Shown here: positions 1 through 7,900 of the stretch, one piece after another
How positions within the stretch are numbered: position 1 is the stretch's first letter
Layout of the letters: each line of letters opens with the position of its first letter
DNA from: Phaeoceros laevis
Lineage: Eukaryota > Anthocerotophyta > Anthocerotopsida > Notothyladales
Length of the DNA stretch: 23,378 nt
Assembly (NCBI GenBank): GCA_049999765.1
Contig: JBNGIQ010005144.1
Coordinates: 1 to 23,378 of the forward strand
Direction of reading: 5' to 3'
Translations under genes and position numbers: made by a program
The notes under the pieces: generated by a model
Databases searched by the model: none
What the model saw: only the letters and a program-made list of their open reading frames with translations
What the model was told of the DNA's origin: nothing

Positions 1-750
1 AAGGTTGCTGTAGTGCGTTGGTTTACGACCTACACTATCCTTTTTCTACAAGCATAGGAGTTCACTGAACAGCAAGTCTGATCAGTGATAAGTCAATGGT
101 CAAATACAAACTTGTCCATGGTGTTTTGAGTCTTCGTACGTCCTGTACATAATGATCTGCGTGTTTCAAATTCAAAGTGCTGTTTCGTGCCGGTACTACG
201 TGCTCAAACTTGTATAATACAGCATGCACGAATAGCGTTTAGGTCAACAGTATGCATACTTGTCCACATCTTGTCGATATCATAGCCTGGATCGTAGATC
301 ACAGCCTGCATCTAGTTCATAGTCGTCACTTCATATCTCCGCCAGGGCCACGTACCGAGTGCCCAGACCGGGCTACCCAAAGCAAATGCCAGACAGGCAT
401 TAGACATACGCAAGTCAGTACCAGAATGATACAAGTTCCGGACTGGCCAAGTAAAATGCCAAAACATTCCTTTGACGGCCAAGACTTGGCAACGGAAAAA
501 GACTTTTTCAACCAACAGTTGCTGGCGCATCATTGCTGTGCTTGTCTTCTCAAGAAAAGAACCTGCTATCTCATTCAATGCCAAGTGCTGGCACTACAAG
601 AAGTCTCGAACTGACTTAGTACAATGCCATAGGTCTCCATCTTGGTCTAAGGCAGGTCCCTATCTAGGGCAATGACTACAGTCGTCCTTGTCGATGTCAG
701 GGACAACTTGTATGTATGTATGAAACGCAAACACACCCTGGGTTACCAAC
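1..750. other. No recognisable gene
   Basis: I see no supported gene here. Reading frames of about 100 residues occur on both strands but have no recognisable motif and overlap each other, as expected by chance. The sequence is of mixed composition with scattered ATGCC-containing words (for example near 385, 455, 580 and 625), without a clear repeat unit. It lies upstream of a Ty3/gypsy remnant and could include its missing gag or LTR, but nothing shows this. Confidence 0.5.
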
Positions 751-760
751 ATACTAGTAT

Positions 761-873
761 GGCAAATGCCCCCCATCCCGGTAGTGATTGGGGGACGTTT
801 GCCCGTAGTTCAAACCTTTTTTTGAACTTCACAACATCTCACGTCCCGAGGAGGGACGTAAGATGTTGTGAAG
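761..873. repeat. Cluster of three consecutive inverted repeats
   Basis: Three potential stem-loops follow each other. Stem 1: 761-775 pairs with 789-803 (15-bp arms, two differences that would be G-U pairs in RNA, 13-nt loop). Stem 2: 808-814 pairs with 821-827 (7 bp, perfect). Stem 3: 827-847 pairs with 853-873 (21-bp arms, one mismatch, 5-nt loop GAGGA). A 13-bp word around the third loop (845-857) recurs as a direct repeat at 882-894, and a weaker hairpin follows at 904-920. Nothing in the sequence gives it a function; it sits just before the gypsy pol remnant. Confidence 0.75.
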
Positions 874-936
874 TGGCGAGGCCCGAGGAGGGACTGATTT
901 TTTGGGCTGGTTCCGAGCCCTTGTTGTGCACCTGCT

Positions 937-1958
937 GTGCATTCGGCGGTGCTGGATTATGCAGCACATCCTGACTCAATGCATCTGTGCACTAATAAAA
1001 ATCATGCTTCGTTTTCGCTAACTGCTGGGGGGGAGGAAGTCCCAGGTTTTTGCCCTTTTGCGACAGGATTTTCAGCAGTTCTCTCACCTCAAGTAGACCA
1101 TGGACCAGCGACAGCTGCCACTCATTCATGGACATTTGGGCATGAGTTGTCAGCTGCACAGCGTCGACAGTTGCACAGAGTGCTCATGAAGTATGAGGAT
1201 GCTTTCGCTTTTAGCATGACTCAGCTGGGCAAATGCAATGTATTGCGGTTTCGTTTACCTCTTAGCAGTGAAGAGCCGGTTTGGCGGAAAAGGCACAGGC
1301 TTAACAAGGCTGAACCGGAACTTGTGGCCAAGAGGCGTGAAGAACTTCACAAAGCAGGCCTCATTCGACCCTCTACTTTGGAATACGCTGCTACCACTGT
1401 GATGCCTGCCAAGAGGGATGTGCATGGGTTGTGGACAGAGAAACGCATGTGTGGTGATTACCGTCTGCTCAACTAGATTACACCACAAGATAGGTACCCA
1501 GTGCCACTTCCGGAGGAAATATTTGACAGCATAAGAGCTTCAAAGGTTTTCTCCATATTGGACCTACGGCGGGGATTCAACTAAATCTCGCTAGTTGAGG
1601 AGGACTGCAAGAAAACTGCGTTCCATGGCTCCAATCAACTATGGGAGTGGTTGGTCATGCCTTCTGGTTTGAGAAATGCACCAGTGACCTTTCAGATAGT
1701 TATGGATTGTGTGCTAGCAGGAGCAGATCATTTGCATAGTTACATAGATGATGTGCTTGTGCACAGTCCTGATTTTACTTCTCATTTGGTGCATTTGGAA
1801 GATTTGTTTCAGAGATTGCAAGCAGTATGCCTGAAGTGTCACCCAAGCAAACGCGAGTTTGCGGTTGACATTGTGGTGTATCTTGGCCATAGGATTATTG
1901 CTAATGGCATCATGCCACATCTTGCTAAAATGGAATCCATCTCCAAGATGGTTGTTCC
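937..1958 (+). pseudogene. Ty3/gypsy reverse transcriptase remnant (pol)
   Basis: This is a decayed reverse transcriptase of a Ty3/gypsy LTR retrotransposon, which copied element RNA into DNA. Recognisable homology begins near 1120 with a pre-RT segment (LSAAQRRQLHRVL, then YEDAFAFS). It continues through the finger region (MCGDYRLLN), the LDLR segment, PSGLRNAPVTF, and the catalytic YIDDVLVHS from 1741, to YLGHRI near 1880. The frame stays the same throughout but is broken by TAG at 1474-1476 and TAA at 1582-1584; the TAA sits where the family has a conserved glutamine, so it looks like CAA to TAA. The start at 937 is only the edge of the open frame; gag and protease are not seen. Just after about 1950 the frame runs into integrase sequence, so the RT thumb end, RNase H and most of integrase are missing. 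Confidence 0.85.
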
Positions 1959-2119
1959 CTTTGATCTGTCAACAATTGATCATCCTACTTCTGATGAACA
2001 GACTGAAAAAACCTAACTAGGCCATGGAGAATATGTTTCATGCATATGTTAGCTAGGCAATACGAGTGGGAAATGTATGTTCATTTGGTGGAGTTTGCTT
2101 TCAACAACGGGAAAAACCG

Positions 2120-2133
2120 TTCCACATGTGTTT
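2120..2133 (+). repeat. Target-site duplication, left copy
   Basis: TTCCACATGTGTTT, identical to 2651-2664. Removing one copy plus 2134-2650 restores a continuous integrase reading frame across the site, which confirms that this is the insertion point. Confidence 0.85.
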
Positions 2134-2650
2134 TTTTTTTATAGTGAATTTCGGCGCTTTTTCATATTAGACACAAATTTGTATACATTTACACTTTTAT
2201 CCTAATGTGCCTATCCTTTTCCTTGTCCGCTACGTCCAAGCTATTTGAATCTTAATTGCACTCCCAACTTGAGCCTTCATGGCCTTTTCCATAGCACCCG
2301 AGGCCAAGTAGCCAGCCGCCAACCCGCCGAGCCGGTGCGCAAGCAGCACAGCTCGTGAGCCAGGATGCACAAGCCCCACTTAAGGGCCCCATTCCAGCCA
2401 GTCTTCGCCAAACTCGCCGCCAGTCACCAGCACGCCGCTCGAACGCCAGCCCATCGCTAGCACAGGCGCAGTTACGCGGGCTCCTACCTCAAGAGACACA
2501 TGCCCGGCAAGGTAGCAACCCGCCATGTGGCCCCATGCTTGCCGGCCCCGCAAGGGGGGTGGGCAAGAGGGGGCTGCAGGTGGCCGGGGAACCCCCGCCT
2601 GCCCGATGGTAGGGCTCTTGCCCTACCATCAGGGTGTCCCTCACGGAACA
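2134..2650 (-). mobile_element. Poly(A)-tailed retro-insertion (truncated LINE, SINE or processed pseudogene)
   Basis: A 517-bp block interrupts the integrase remnant. It begins on the plus strand with a T run (2131-2140, partly in the duplicated site), which is a poly(A) tail on the minus strand, and is flanked by identical 14-bp copies TTCCACATGTGTTT at 2120-2133 and 2651-2664. These are the signs of LINE-type target-primed reverse transcription. Read on the minus strand, the 5' two-thirds is GC-rich and the 3' third AT-rich, as in an mRNA with a 3' UTR. I see no reverse transcriptase and no convincing pair of tRNA-type A and B boxes (one weak B-like GCGTTCGAGCG), so I cannot decide between a SINE, a 5'-truncated LINE and a retrocopied transcript. 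Confidence 0.75.
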
Positions 2651-2664
2651 TTCCACATGTGTTT
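2651..2664 (+). repeat. Target-site duplication, right copy
   Basis: The second identical 14-bp copy, at the 5' (non-poly(A)) end of the minus-strand insertion. It is followed directly by the continuation of the integrase remnant. Confidence 0.85.
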
Positions 2665-2880
2665 CTGCTTTCTATATGAATGTTGCAATCAGGCCCCAGA
2701 CTATTTTGACTAGTATGGTATCAGATACTCGGATTCCAGCTGCTCATAACTTTTCATAGGAGAGAGCTGCTATTCTGCAGGAGGCATGGAGTCATGCTGT
2801 TACTGCTGAAAATCCCCAGAAATAGCAAGTAGACAGGCACAAGCGACCAGTTACCTTCAAGCTCGGCAATCAGGTGATGC

Positions 2881-2898
2881 TCTCTAGCCTAGCCTAGA
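2881..2898. repeat. Short CTAGC repeat at the end of the gypsy remnant
   Basis: TCTCTAGCCTAGCCTAGA lies exactly where integrase similarity stops. CTAG is self-complementary, and a much longer CTAGT repeat lies at 4015-4118 beside the oppositely oriented gypsy fragment. The pair could mark the two breakpoints of an inversion. Confidence 0.6.
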
Positions 2899-3140
2899 TT
2901 TAAAATCCTCCAAATCTCATACGTATTTTCACTTTTCACCGTTCTTTTTCATCCTCTTCTACAAAATTAACCTCTCCGCCTGTTTGTCCGTCAACAAAAT
3001 CCCCTCCTGCCAGCCTGTCCCGTCCTTCAACTATCTCCCCTCCTGCTAGCCCTATGCGCATGAACGTGGGTTACTTTCTCCACCAATGGATGAGCCGGCA
3101 CTATGAACGTGAGTTACTTGCGCATGCCTGCATGTAATAG
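2899..3140. other. Noncoding, with short direct repeats
   Basis: I see no gene. CCCCTCCTGCCAGCC (from 3001) recurs as CCCCTCCTGCTAGCC (from about 3037). TGAACGTGGGTTACTT (3061-3076) recurs with one change at 3104-3119, and a GCGCATG word lies beside each copy. These may be the flank or part of an LTR of the neighbouring minus-strand gypsy fragment. Confidence 0.5.
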
Positions 3141-3480
3141 CCTCAACAAACTAGTGAGGCAAAGAACTACAAATTGATTACACAAGGAACGCCCAAACAC
3201 GACTAGCCTTTCCAGCTAGCCTGCCACCTCTTAATCTGTTCAACTCGTGCGCTCATGGACCAAGTGAGCGTCTATGTCCTAGTTCTAGTCTGACTATCAA
3301 CTACCATGTATATATCCTAGCTGTTGTTTCTAGAGCGGGTAGTAGTTATACCTAACCCGCTTACATGCATGTCCACATGCAGAATAGCTAAAGTGTGAAC
3401 ATGGCTGAAACAAAGCGTTGTACTTCCTAACAATAACTCGTAGTAACTAACGGTAACTAATTACAAGAAGTCATTCCAAT
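3140..3480 (-). mobile_element. Possible 3' LTR of the gypsy fragment
   Basis: On the minus strand, downstream of the chromodomain remnant, a purine-rich GTGGGAGCAA (near 3490) is followed by TGACTTCTTGTAATTAGTTACC and then AT-rich noncoding DNA. This contains a TATATACATGG word near 3310 and a T-rich stretch ending near 3140. That layout fits a polypurine tract and LTR, but I cannot compare it with a second LTR, so both ends are guesses. Confidence 0.3.
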
Positions 3481-3659
3481 TGCTCCCACGGCAAAAGAGG
3501 ACATCGTCCTGGCATTCGTGATACAAGGTAATCAAGGTTCGTGAGACCAAAAAACTCACATGTAAGAACAGAGAGTGCAAACAGTAAGTTTTTTTAACAG
3601 ACGGACGTTAGTAAGTTTGTAAAAAGCAGCATGTCACCAAATGAGATCGGGGTGACCAA

Positions 3660-4010
3660 CTTGATACCGATCTAGCGCTTCCAAATCTTGAACAGCACAA
3701 AGTGGCTCCCAACTTGCCTCATGAACTGGAGACCCTTTCTAAAGAATTAAGAACTAGAGCCGATTGCGGAAGATGCGATGCTCGAAAATGGAATCCACGT
3801 CGTATTCGCGAACACCATGAACAAGAACGGGAGGAGGTCGGGGAGGAGGGGTACCACGATAAGGTTTCAATAACGAAACATGAAAGACATTATGAGAGCG
3901 CCACCCTGTTGGCAAAGTAATTCTGTAGGCAACTTCCCCAAATGCTGCCTCAACGGTGAATGGCCCCAGCCTGCAGTGAGACAACTTCCGTACCCCAGTG
4001 ACACAAATTG
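3660..4010 (-). pseudogene. Ty3/gypsy integrase tail with chromodomain (chromovirus remnant)
   Basis: On the minus strand this encodes the last part of a chromovirus-type pol. First comes the integrase C-terminal module RKLSHCRLGPFTV, then VAYRITLP and HNVFHVSLLKPY. A proline-rich linker follows, then a chromodomain beginning REYDVDSIFEHRI and continuing past two stop codons as KGSPVHEASWEP to LEALDRY near 3664. In the family the chromodomain binds modified histones and directs integration. One stop falls where the family has the tryptophan of the WKG motif (TGG to TAG), so the copy is dead. It starts at the border of the CTAGT microsatellite and its pol position follows on from the plus-strand fragment that ends near 2890. 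Confidence 0.8.
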
Positions 4011-4014
4011 ACCT

Positions 4015-4118
4015 TCTAGTCTAGTCTAGTCTAGTCTAGTCTAGTCTAGTCTAGTCTAGTCNNNNNNNNNNTCTAGTCTAGTCTAGTCTAGTCTAGTCTA
4101 GTCTAGTCTAGTCTAGTC
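4015..4118. repeat. (CTAGT)n pentanucleotide microsatellite
   Basis: About 9 perfect CTAGT units precede and 9 follow a run of ten Ns. The array is nearly perfect, so it is young or still slipping, and its true length is unknown because of the gap. Confidence 0.95.
4062..4071. other. Assembly gap (10 N)
   Basis: Ten Ns inside the CTAGT array. A round number inside a simple repeat suggests a placeholder, so the real repeat may be longer than shown. Confidence 0.95.
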
Positions 4119-4941
4119 ACATTGTACGATACTGAAAAAGGGCTATTACACTTCCGTTTAGCGTTACGTGTGGTGTGAAAGTTTGGTGCTTTTGGGCGAG
4201 TGCCAGAATGAGTGTCCTCGAGGGAGGTGAAGCATTGGGGTGTGTACAAACACGCCAGGTGCGCGGCGCGCCTCCCCCCCCCACTTGTCACAGTCGGGCC
4301 TGTTTGTGTGCCTCGCCTTTCCCCTCCTTGTCCCGCTCTGAAGGACTGTCCTGTGGTGTCGTGGAGTAACCTGTATTTTTCCCTCCCCCTCGCTCCTGAG
4401 GCTTTCGGCCGTCAACCTCCCTCCTCCGTCCCTCCCTCCCTTCCATGAGCGCTTCCGGCTGCAATGGAGAGCTGGAAGGTAGCACGACAGCCTGGAGCCT
4501 AGCCTGGCTGGTCTAAGTTGTCGTCGCCGTAATACTTGCAGGCGGCGCGTGCTTTCTGGTGTGCACTGGACTGGCGTCATGATCTCTGGGCTTGCACCTG
4601 CACCCCCCTGTCCCTTATGAAGGAAGGGAGGTATCTGGTGTGCTTGGCGCTTTCAGTACTTGATAGTTGTTGTTTGAGGATCGTGTGTGTGCCTAGCGAG
4701 CTAGAGCTCCAGAATGGGTGACGCCCTGGAGGGTGTGCGCGTGTGTGTGTGTGGCGCAGAGGAAAAAAAGGTGTGGAGGTTTTGATTAGGCATTTCCGGC
4801 GGGTGTCTGAAGTCCGTGCTGATATCAGCTTGTGCGTGCTGAATAAGAAGTCGTCTGGCATCCTTGCTGTGGCCTGCTGCCTAGTAGCTAGCAGCGATTT
4901 GTTACAAACTTGTGTGTTGTTGTTGAAATCATCAATCAGCC
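4119..4941 (+). promoter_or_regulatory. 5' flank and probable leader of the EMS1-like gene
   Basis: About 820 bp separate the microsatellite from the receptor start codon. The left part is C/T-rich with runs such as CCTCCCTCCTCCGTCC near 4415. A GT-rich run lies at 4735-4754. I see no convincing coding sequence and no clear TATA box at a definite distance. It presumably holds the promoter and 5' UTR of the downstream receptor; a leader intron cannot be excluded. Confidence 0.35.
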
Positions 4942-7900
4942 ATGACAAGTGTGTGTTTGCAACAAGTGAGGCTGGGTTCATGGTTGATGAGGTTTTTGTT
5001 GCTGCTTGTGCTGCAGTACTGGTGCCCCTATTTGCTGGTAGCAGCTGGGCAAGCATCATCTGATATGGCTTCGCTACTAGCTATCAAGCATGCGCTGATC
5101 ACTCCTGCTGCAGACACTCTGTCCGACTGGATCCCATCCGCTTCATCCCCCTGCAAGTGGTACGGAGTGACATGTAGTAACAGCAGTAGCGGTAGCCTTC
5201 CAGAGCTGGTGACTGCTCTTGATCTGTCAGAGTTGCAGATCCAGGGCACGATATCCCCTCAACTGGCTGGCTTGACAGGATTGAAACAGCTCAATCTGTC
5301 CAACAACGGCCTGGAGGGACCAATTCCTGATCTGTCCACTCTCCTCAACCTGGAGGGGCTGGACCTGAGCAGCAACTGGCTAGTGGGCGGTGTGCCGCCG
5401 TCCCTGGCCAAGCTGAGCAGGCTGCAACTTGTCAACCTGTCCTACAACAGTCTGAGCGGAAGCATCGATATCCCAGGGGGAGCGTTGCCTGCCGGTCTCC
5501 GCGCTGTGGACCTGAGTGGCAACCAGCTGGTGGGGCACTTGGAGCCGGCGGCGTGGTCGTCACTGAAGCAGCTGGAGCTGCTGGCTGCGGCCGACAACTT
5601 GTTGGAGGGGCCCCTGTCGGGCGTGTGGGAGCTTGTCAATCTCCGGCATCTGGACTTGGGTGGCAATGCGCTCTCCGGCCCGCTGGGCGGCGGCATCGGT
5701 ATGCTCACCAAGTTGCGCCACTTGAGCTTGGAGGGCAATTTGTTGAATTGCGAGATTCCAGAGGAGATGGGGGGTGCGGGGGGTTTGGAGTATGTGGACC
5801 TGGCTTCCTGCGGCTTGCGAGGCGTCATCCCAGGCGTATGGAGGCGGCTGCACAACCTGACGTGGTTGGATGTGAGCGACAATGCTCTGACGGGAGGTGT
5901 GGAGCCCGTGCTGCTGCTGCCGCAGTTGGCCTACCTGGACCTGGGTGGCAACCTCTTGTCCGGACGCATACCCCAGGAGGAGTTGTGGTCTCTGGTCCAT
6001 CTCAGGCACCTGGATCTGGGCGGCAACTCGTTCGTTGGGGGGGGAGGGCTGTCGGCTGGGATGCTCAACCTCACCGGCTTGACAGGACTGGACATATCCG
6101 GTTGCGGGCTGGGCGGCAGCCTCCCGGAGCGCATCGGCTATGAGCTGCCCTTCCTGGAGACACTGGTGGTGGACGGCAACGGGTTGTCGGGGTCCATCCC
6201 GGAGTCGGTGGGCCAGCTCACCGCTCTCCGCATTCTGTCGGCGGCAGGCAACAGGCTGAGCGGGCCGCTGCCGGCGTCGCTGGGCAAGTGCGCGCAGCTG
6301 ACGGTGCTCAACCTGGCATTCAACAGCTTGGAAGGTCCCATTCCGGAGCAGTGGGCAGGGCTGCGGGGACTGGGGAGCCTGTCCCTGCAGGGCAACCGGG
6401 TGTCGGGTGCGGTGCCCGCCTGGTTCCCTCAGCTGCCTGCGCTCACCGCCGTGACTCTGTCCAGCAATCGGCTCGAGGGCGGGGTGCCCTGGCAGGAGCT
6501 GGGCCGCTGCCGGCTGCTGGCCACCTTGGCATTGGACGACAACAGCCTCACGGGCTCCATCGCTGATGGTGAGGATGATGATGATGACAAGCTCTTGTGC
6601 CGTCCGCCACCGACGACAACAACAAGAAGCAGCACAAGCACAAGGTGGGCGCCTGCTCTGCGTGACCTGAATTTGGGGCACAACCGACTGAGCGGCCCCA
6701 TCGGCCGAGGGTTGAGGTGGTGCCTCAGCCTGAACAGGTTGGAGTTACGAGGGAACCTGCTCAACGGGAGCATCCCGGGATACCTGGTGGCCGCCCTCCC
6801 GCAGCTGCAGGTCCTGGGGCTGGAGGGCAACCAGCTGAGCGGGCCGCTGCCGGAGGAGCTGTGGAGCAACAACAGCAGCAGCAGCAGTCTGCTCATGGAG
6901 ATTGCCCTAGGATCCAACCGGCTGGAGGGGCCCTTATCCCCTCCAAGTTCTGCTGCTGGTAACCTCCCTCCACGCCTGCAGTACCTCAAGCTGGACGACA
7001 ACAGGCTCACCGGCAGCCTGCCCGCCAGCCTGGGCAACCTCACCGACCTGGCGTGGCTGTCGGTCCGGGGCAACTCGGTGTCGGGGGCCATCCCGGCGGA
7101 GCTGTTCCGCTGCGCCAAGCTGAGCACGCTCAACCTGGGTTCCAACCAGCTCTCCGGCCCCATTCCCCAGCAGGTGGGGCGGCTCCACAGCTTGGAGTAC
7201 CTGGATCTGTCCCACAACGCCCTGTCCGGGGACATCCCGGCCGACATCTTCTGCGGCCGCGGCGGCCCCTTCAACAACGACAACAACAATCAGGCGAGCT
7301 ACGTCCAGCATCGCGGCGTCCTGGACCTGTCGTGGAACCGGCGGCTGACGGGCATCATCTCCTCCTGGCCCATCGGGGATTGCACGCTGCTGGTGGAGCT
7401 GCAGCTGGCAGGGAATGCACTGAGCGGCAGCATCCCCGGCGCGGGCCTGGCGCGGCTGCCCAACCTCACCAACCTCGACCTCTCTCACAACAGCCTGGAC
7501 GGCAGCATCCCCGCGGAGCTCGGGGACGCCCCCCGCTTGCAGGCTCTCAACCTGGCGGCCAACCGGCTCACCGGGCCCATCCCGCCCCAGTTGCGCAACC
7601 TGCGCAGCCTGGCGGTTCTCAACCTGTCGTCCAACGGCCTGGAAGGGGGCATTCCCGACCAGCTCCCCACCGACCTGTACCTGCTGGACGTGAGCGCCAA
7701 CAAGCTGGCCGGGGAGGTGCCGCCCTCCCTGTCGGGCCTCCTGGAGCTGGCGTTCCTGCACCTCGGGGAGAACCGGCTGAGCGGCGGCATCTCCGCGCTG
7801 CTGTCGCAGGCGGCGGTGTGGCGGCAGATGCAGCTGCTCAACCTCAGCTGCAACTCGCTCAGCGGGCCGTTGCCGCCGGTGCTGGGCAAGGTCACGGGGC

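Larger units (their letters stand above)
1959..2890 (+). pseudogene. Ty3/gypsy integrase C-terminal remnant, interrupted
   Basis: This is the end of a gypsy integrase, which joins element DNA to the host genome. It starts with DHPTSDEQTEKT (family pattern HPQTDGQTER) at about 1977-2012. A frameshift near 2042 leads into QYEWEMYVHLVEFAFNN at about 2058-2108. The gene is cut by a retro-insertion at 2134-2650 and resumes at 2651 in the matching frame: SAFYMN, IPAAHNF, then ERAAILQEAW and VDRHKRPVTFKLGNQVMLS ending near 2884. Stop codons at about 2757 and 2824 confirm decay. Similarity ends at about 2890 in a short run of CTAGC units. The integrase catalytic core is absent, so the element cannot be active. 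Confidence 0.8.

Noticed and set aside
2355-2612. 85-residue plus-strand frame in the nested insertion
   Set aside because: Composition-driven, and on the strand opposite to the poly(A) tail.
3702-3920. 72-residue plus-strand frame
   Set aside because: It is antisense to the chromodomain remnant.
6564-6646. Cryptic intron in LRR 19 (GTGAGG...CACAAG)
   Set aside because: No acceptor in the stretch keeps the reading frame, while the unspliced frame is open. It is better explained as a low-complexity insert.
5560-6681. 373-residue minus-strand frame inside the EMS1-like gene
   Set aside because: It is antisense to clear LRR coding sequence. Its Gln/Arg/His-rich composition follows from GC-rich LRR codons read backwards.
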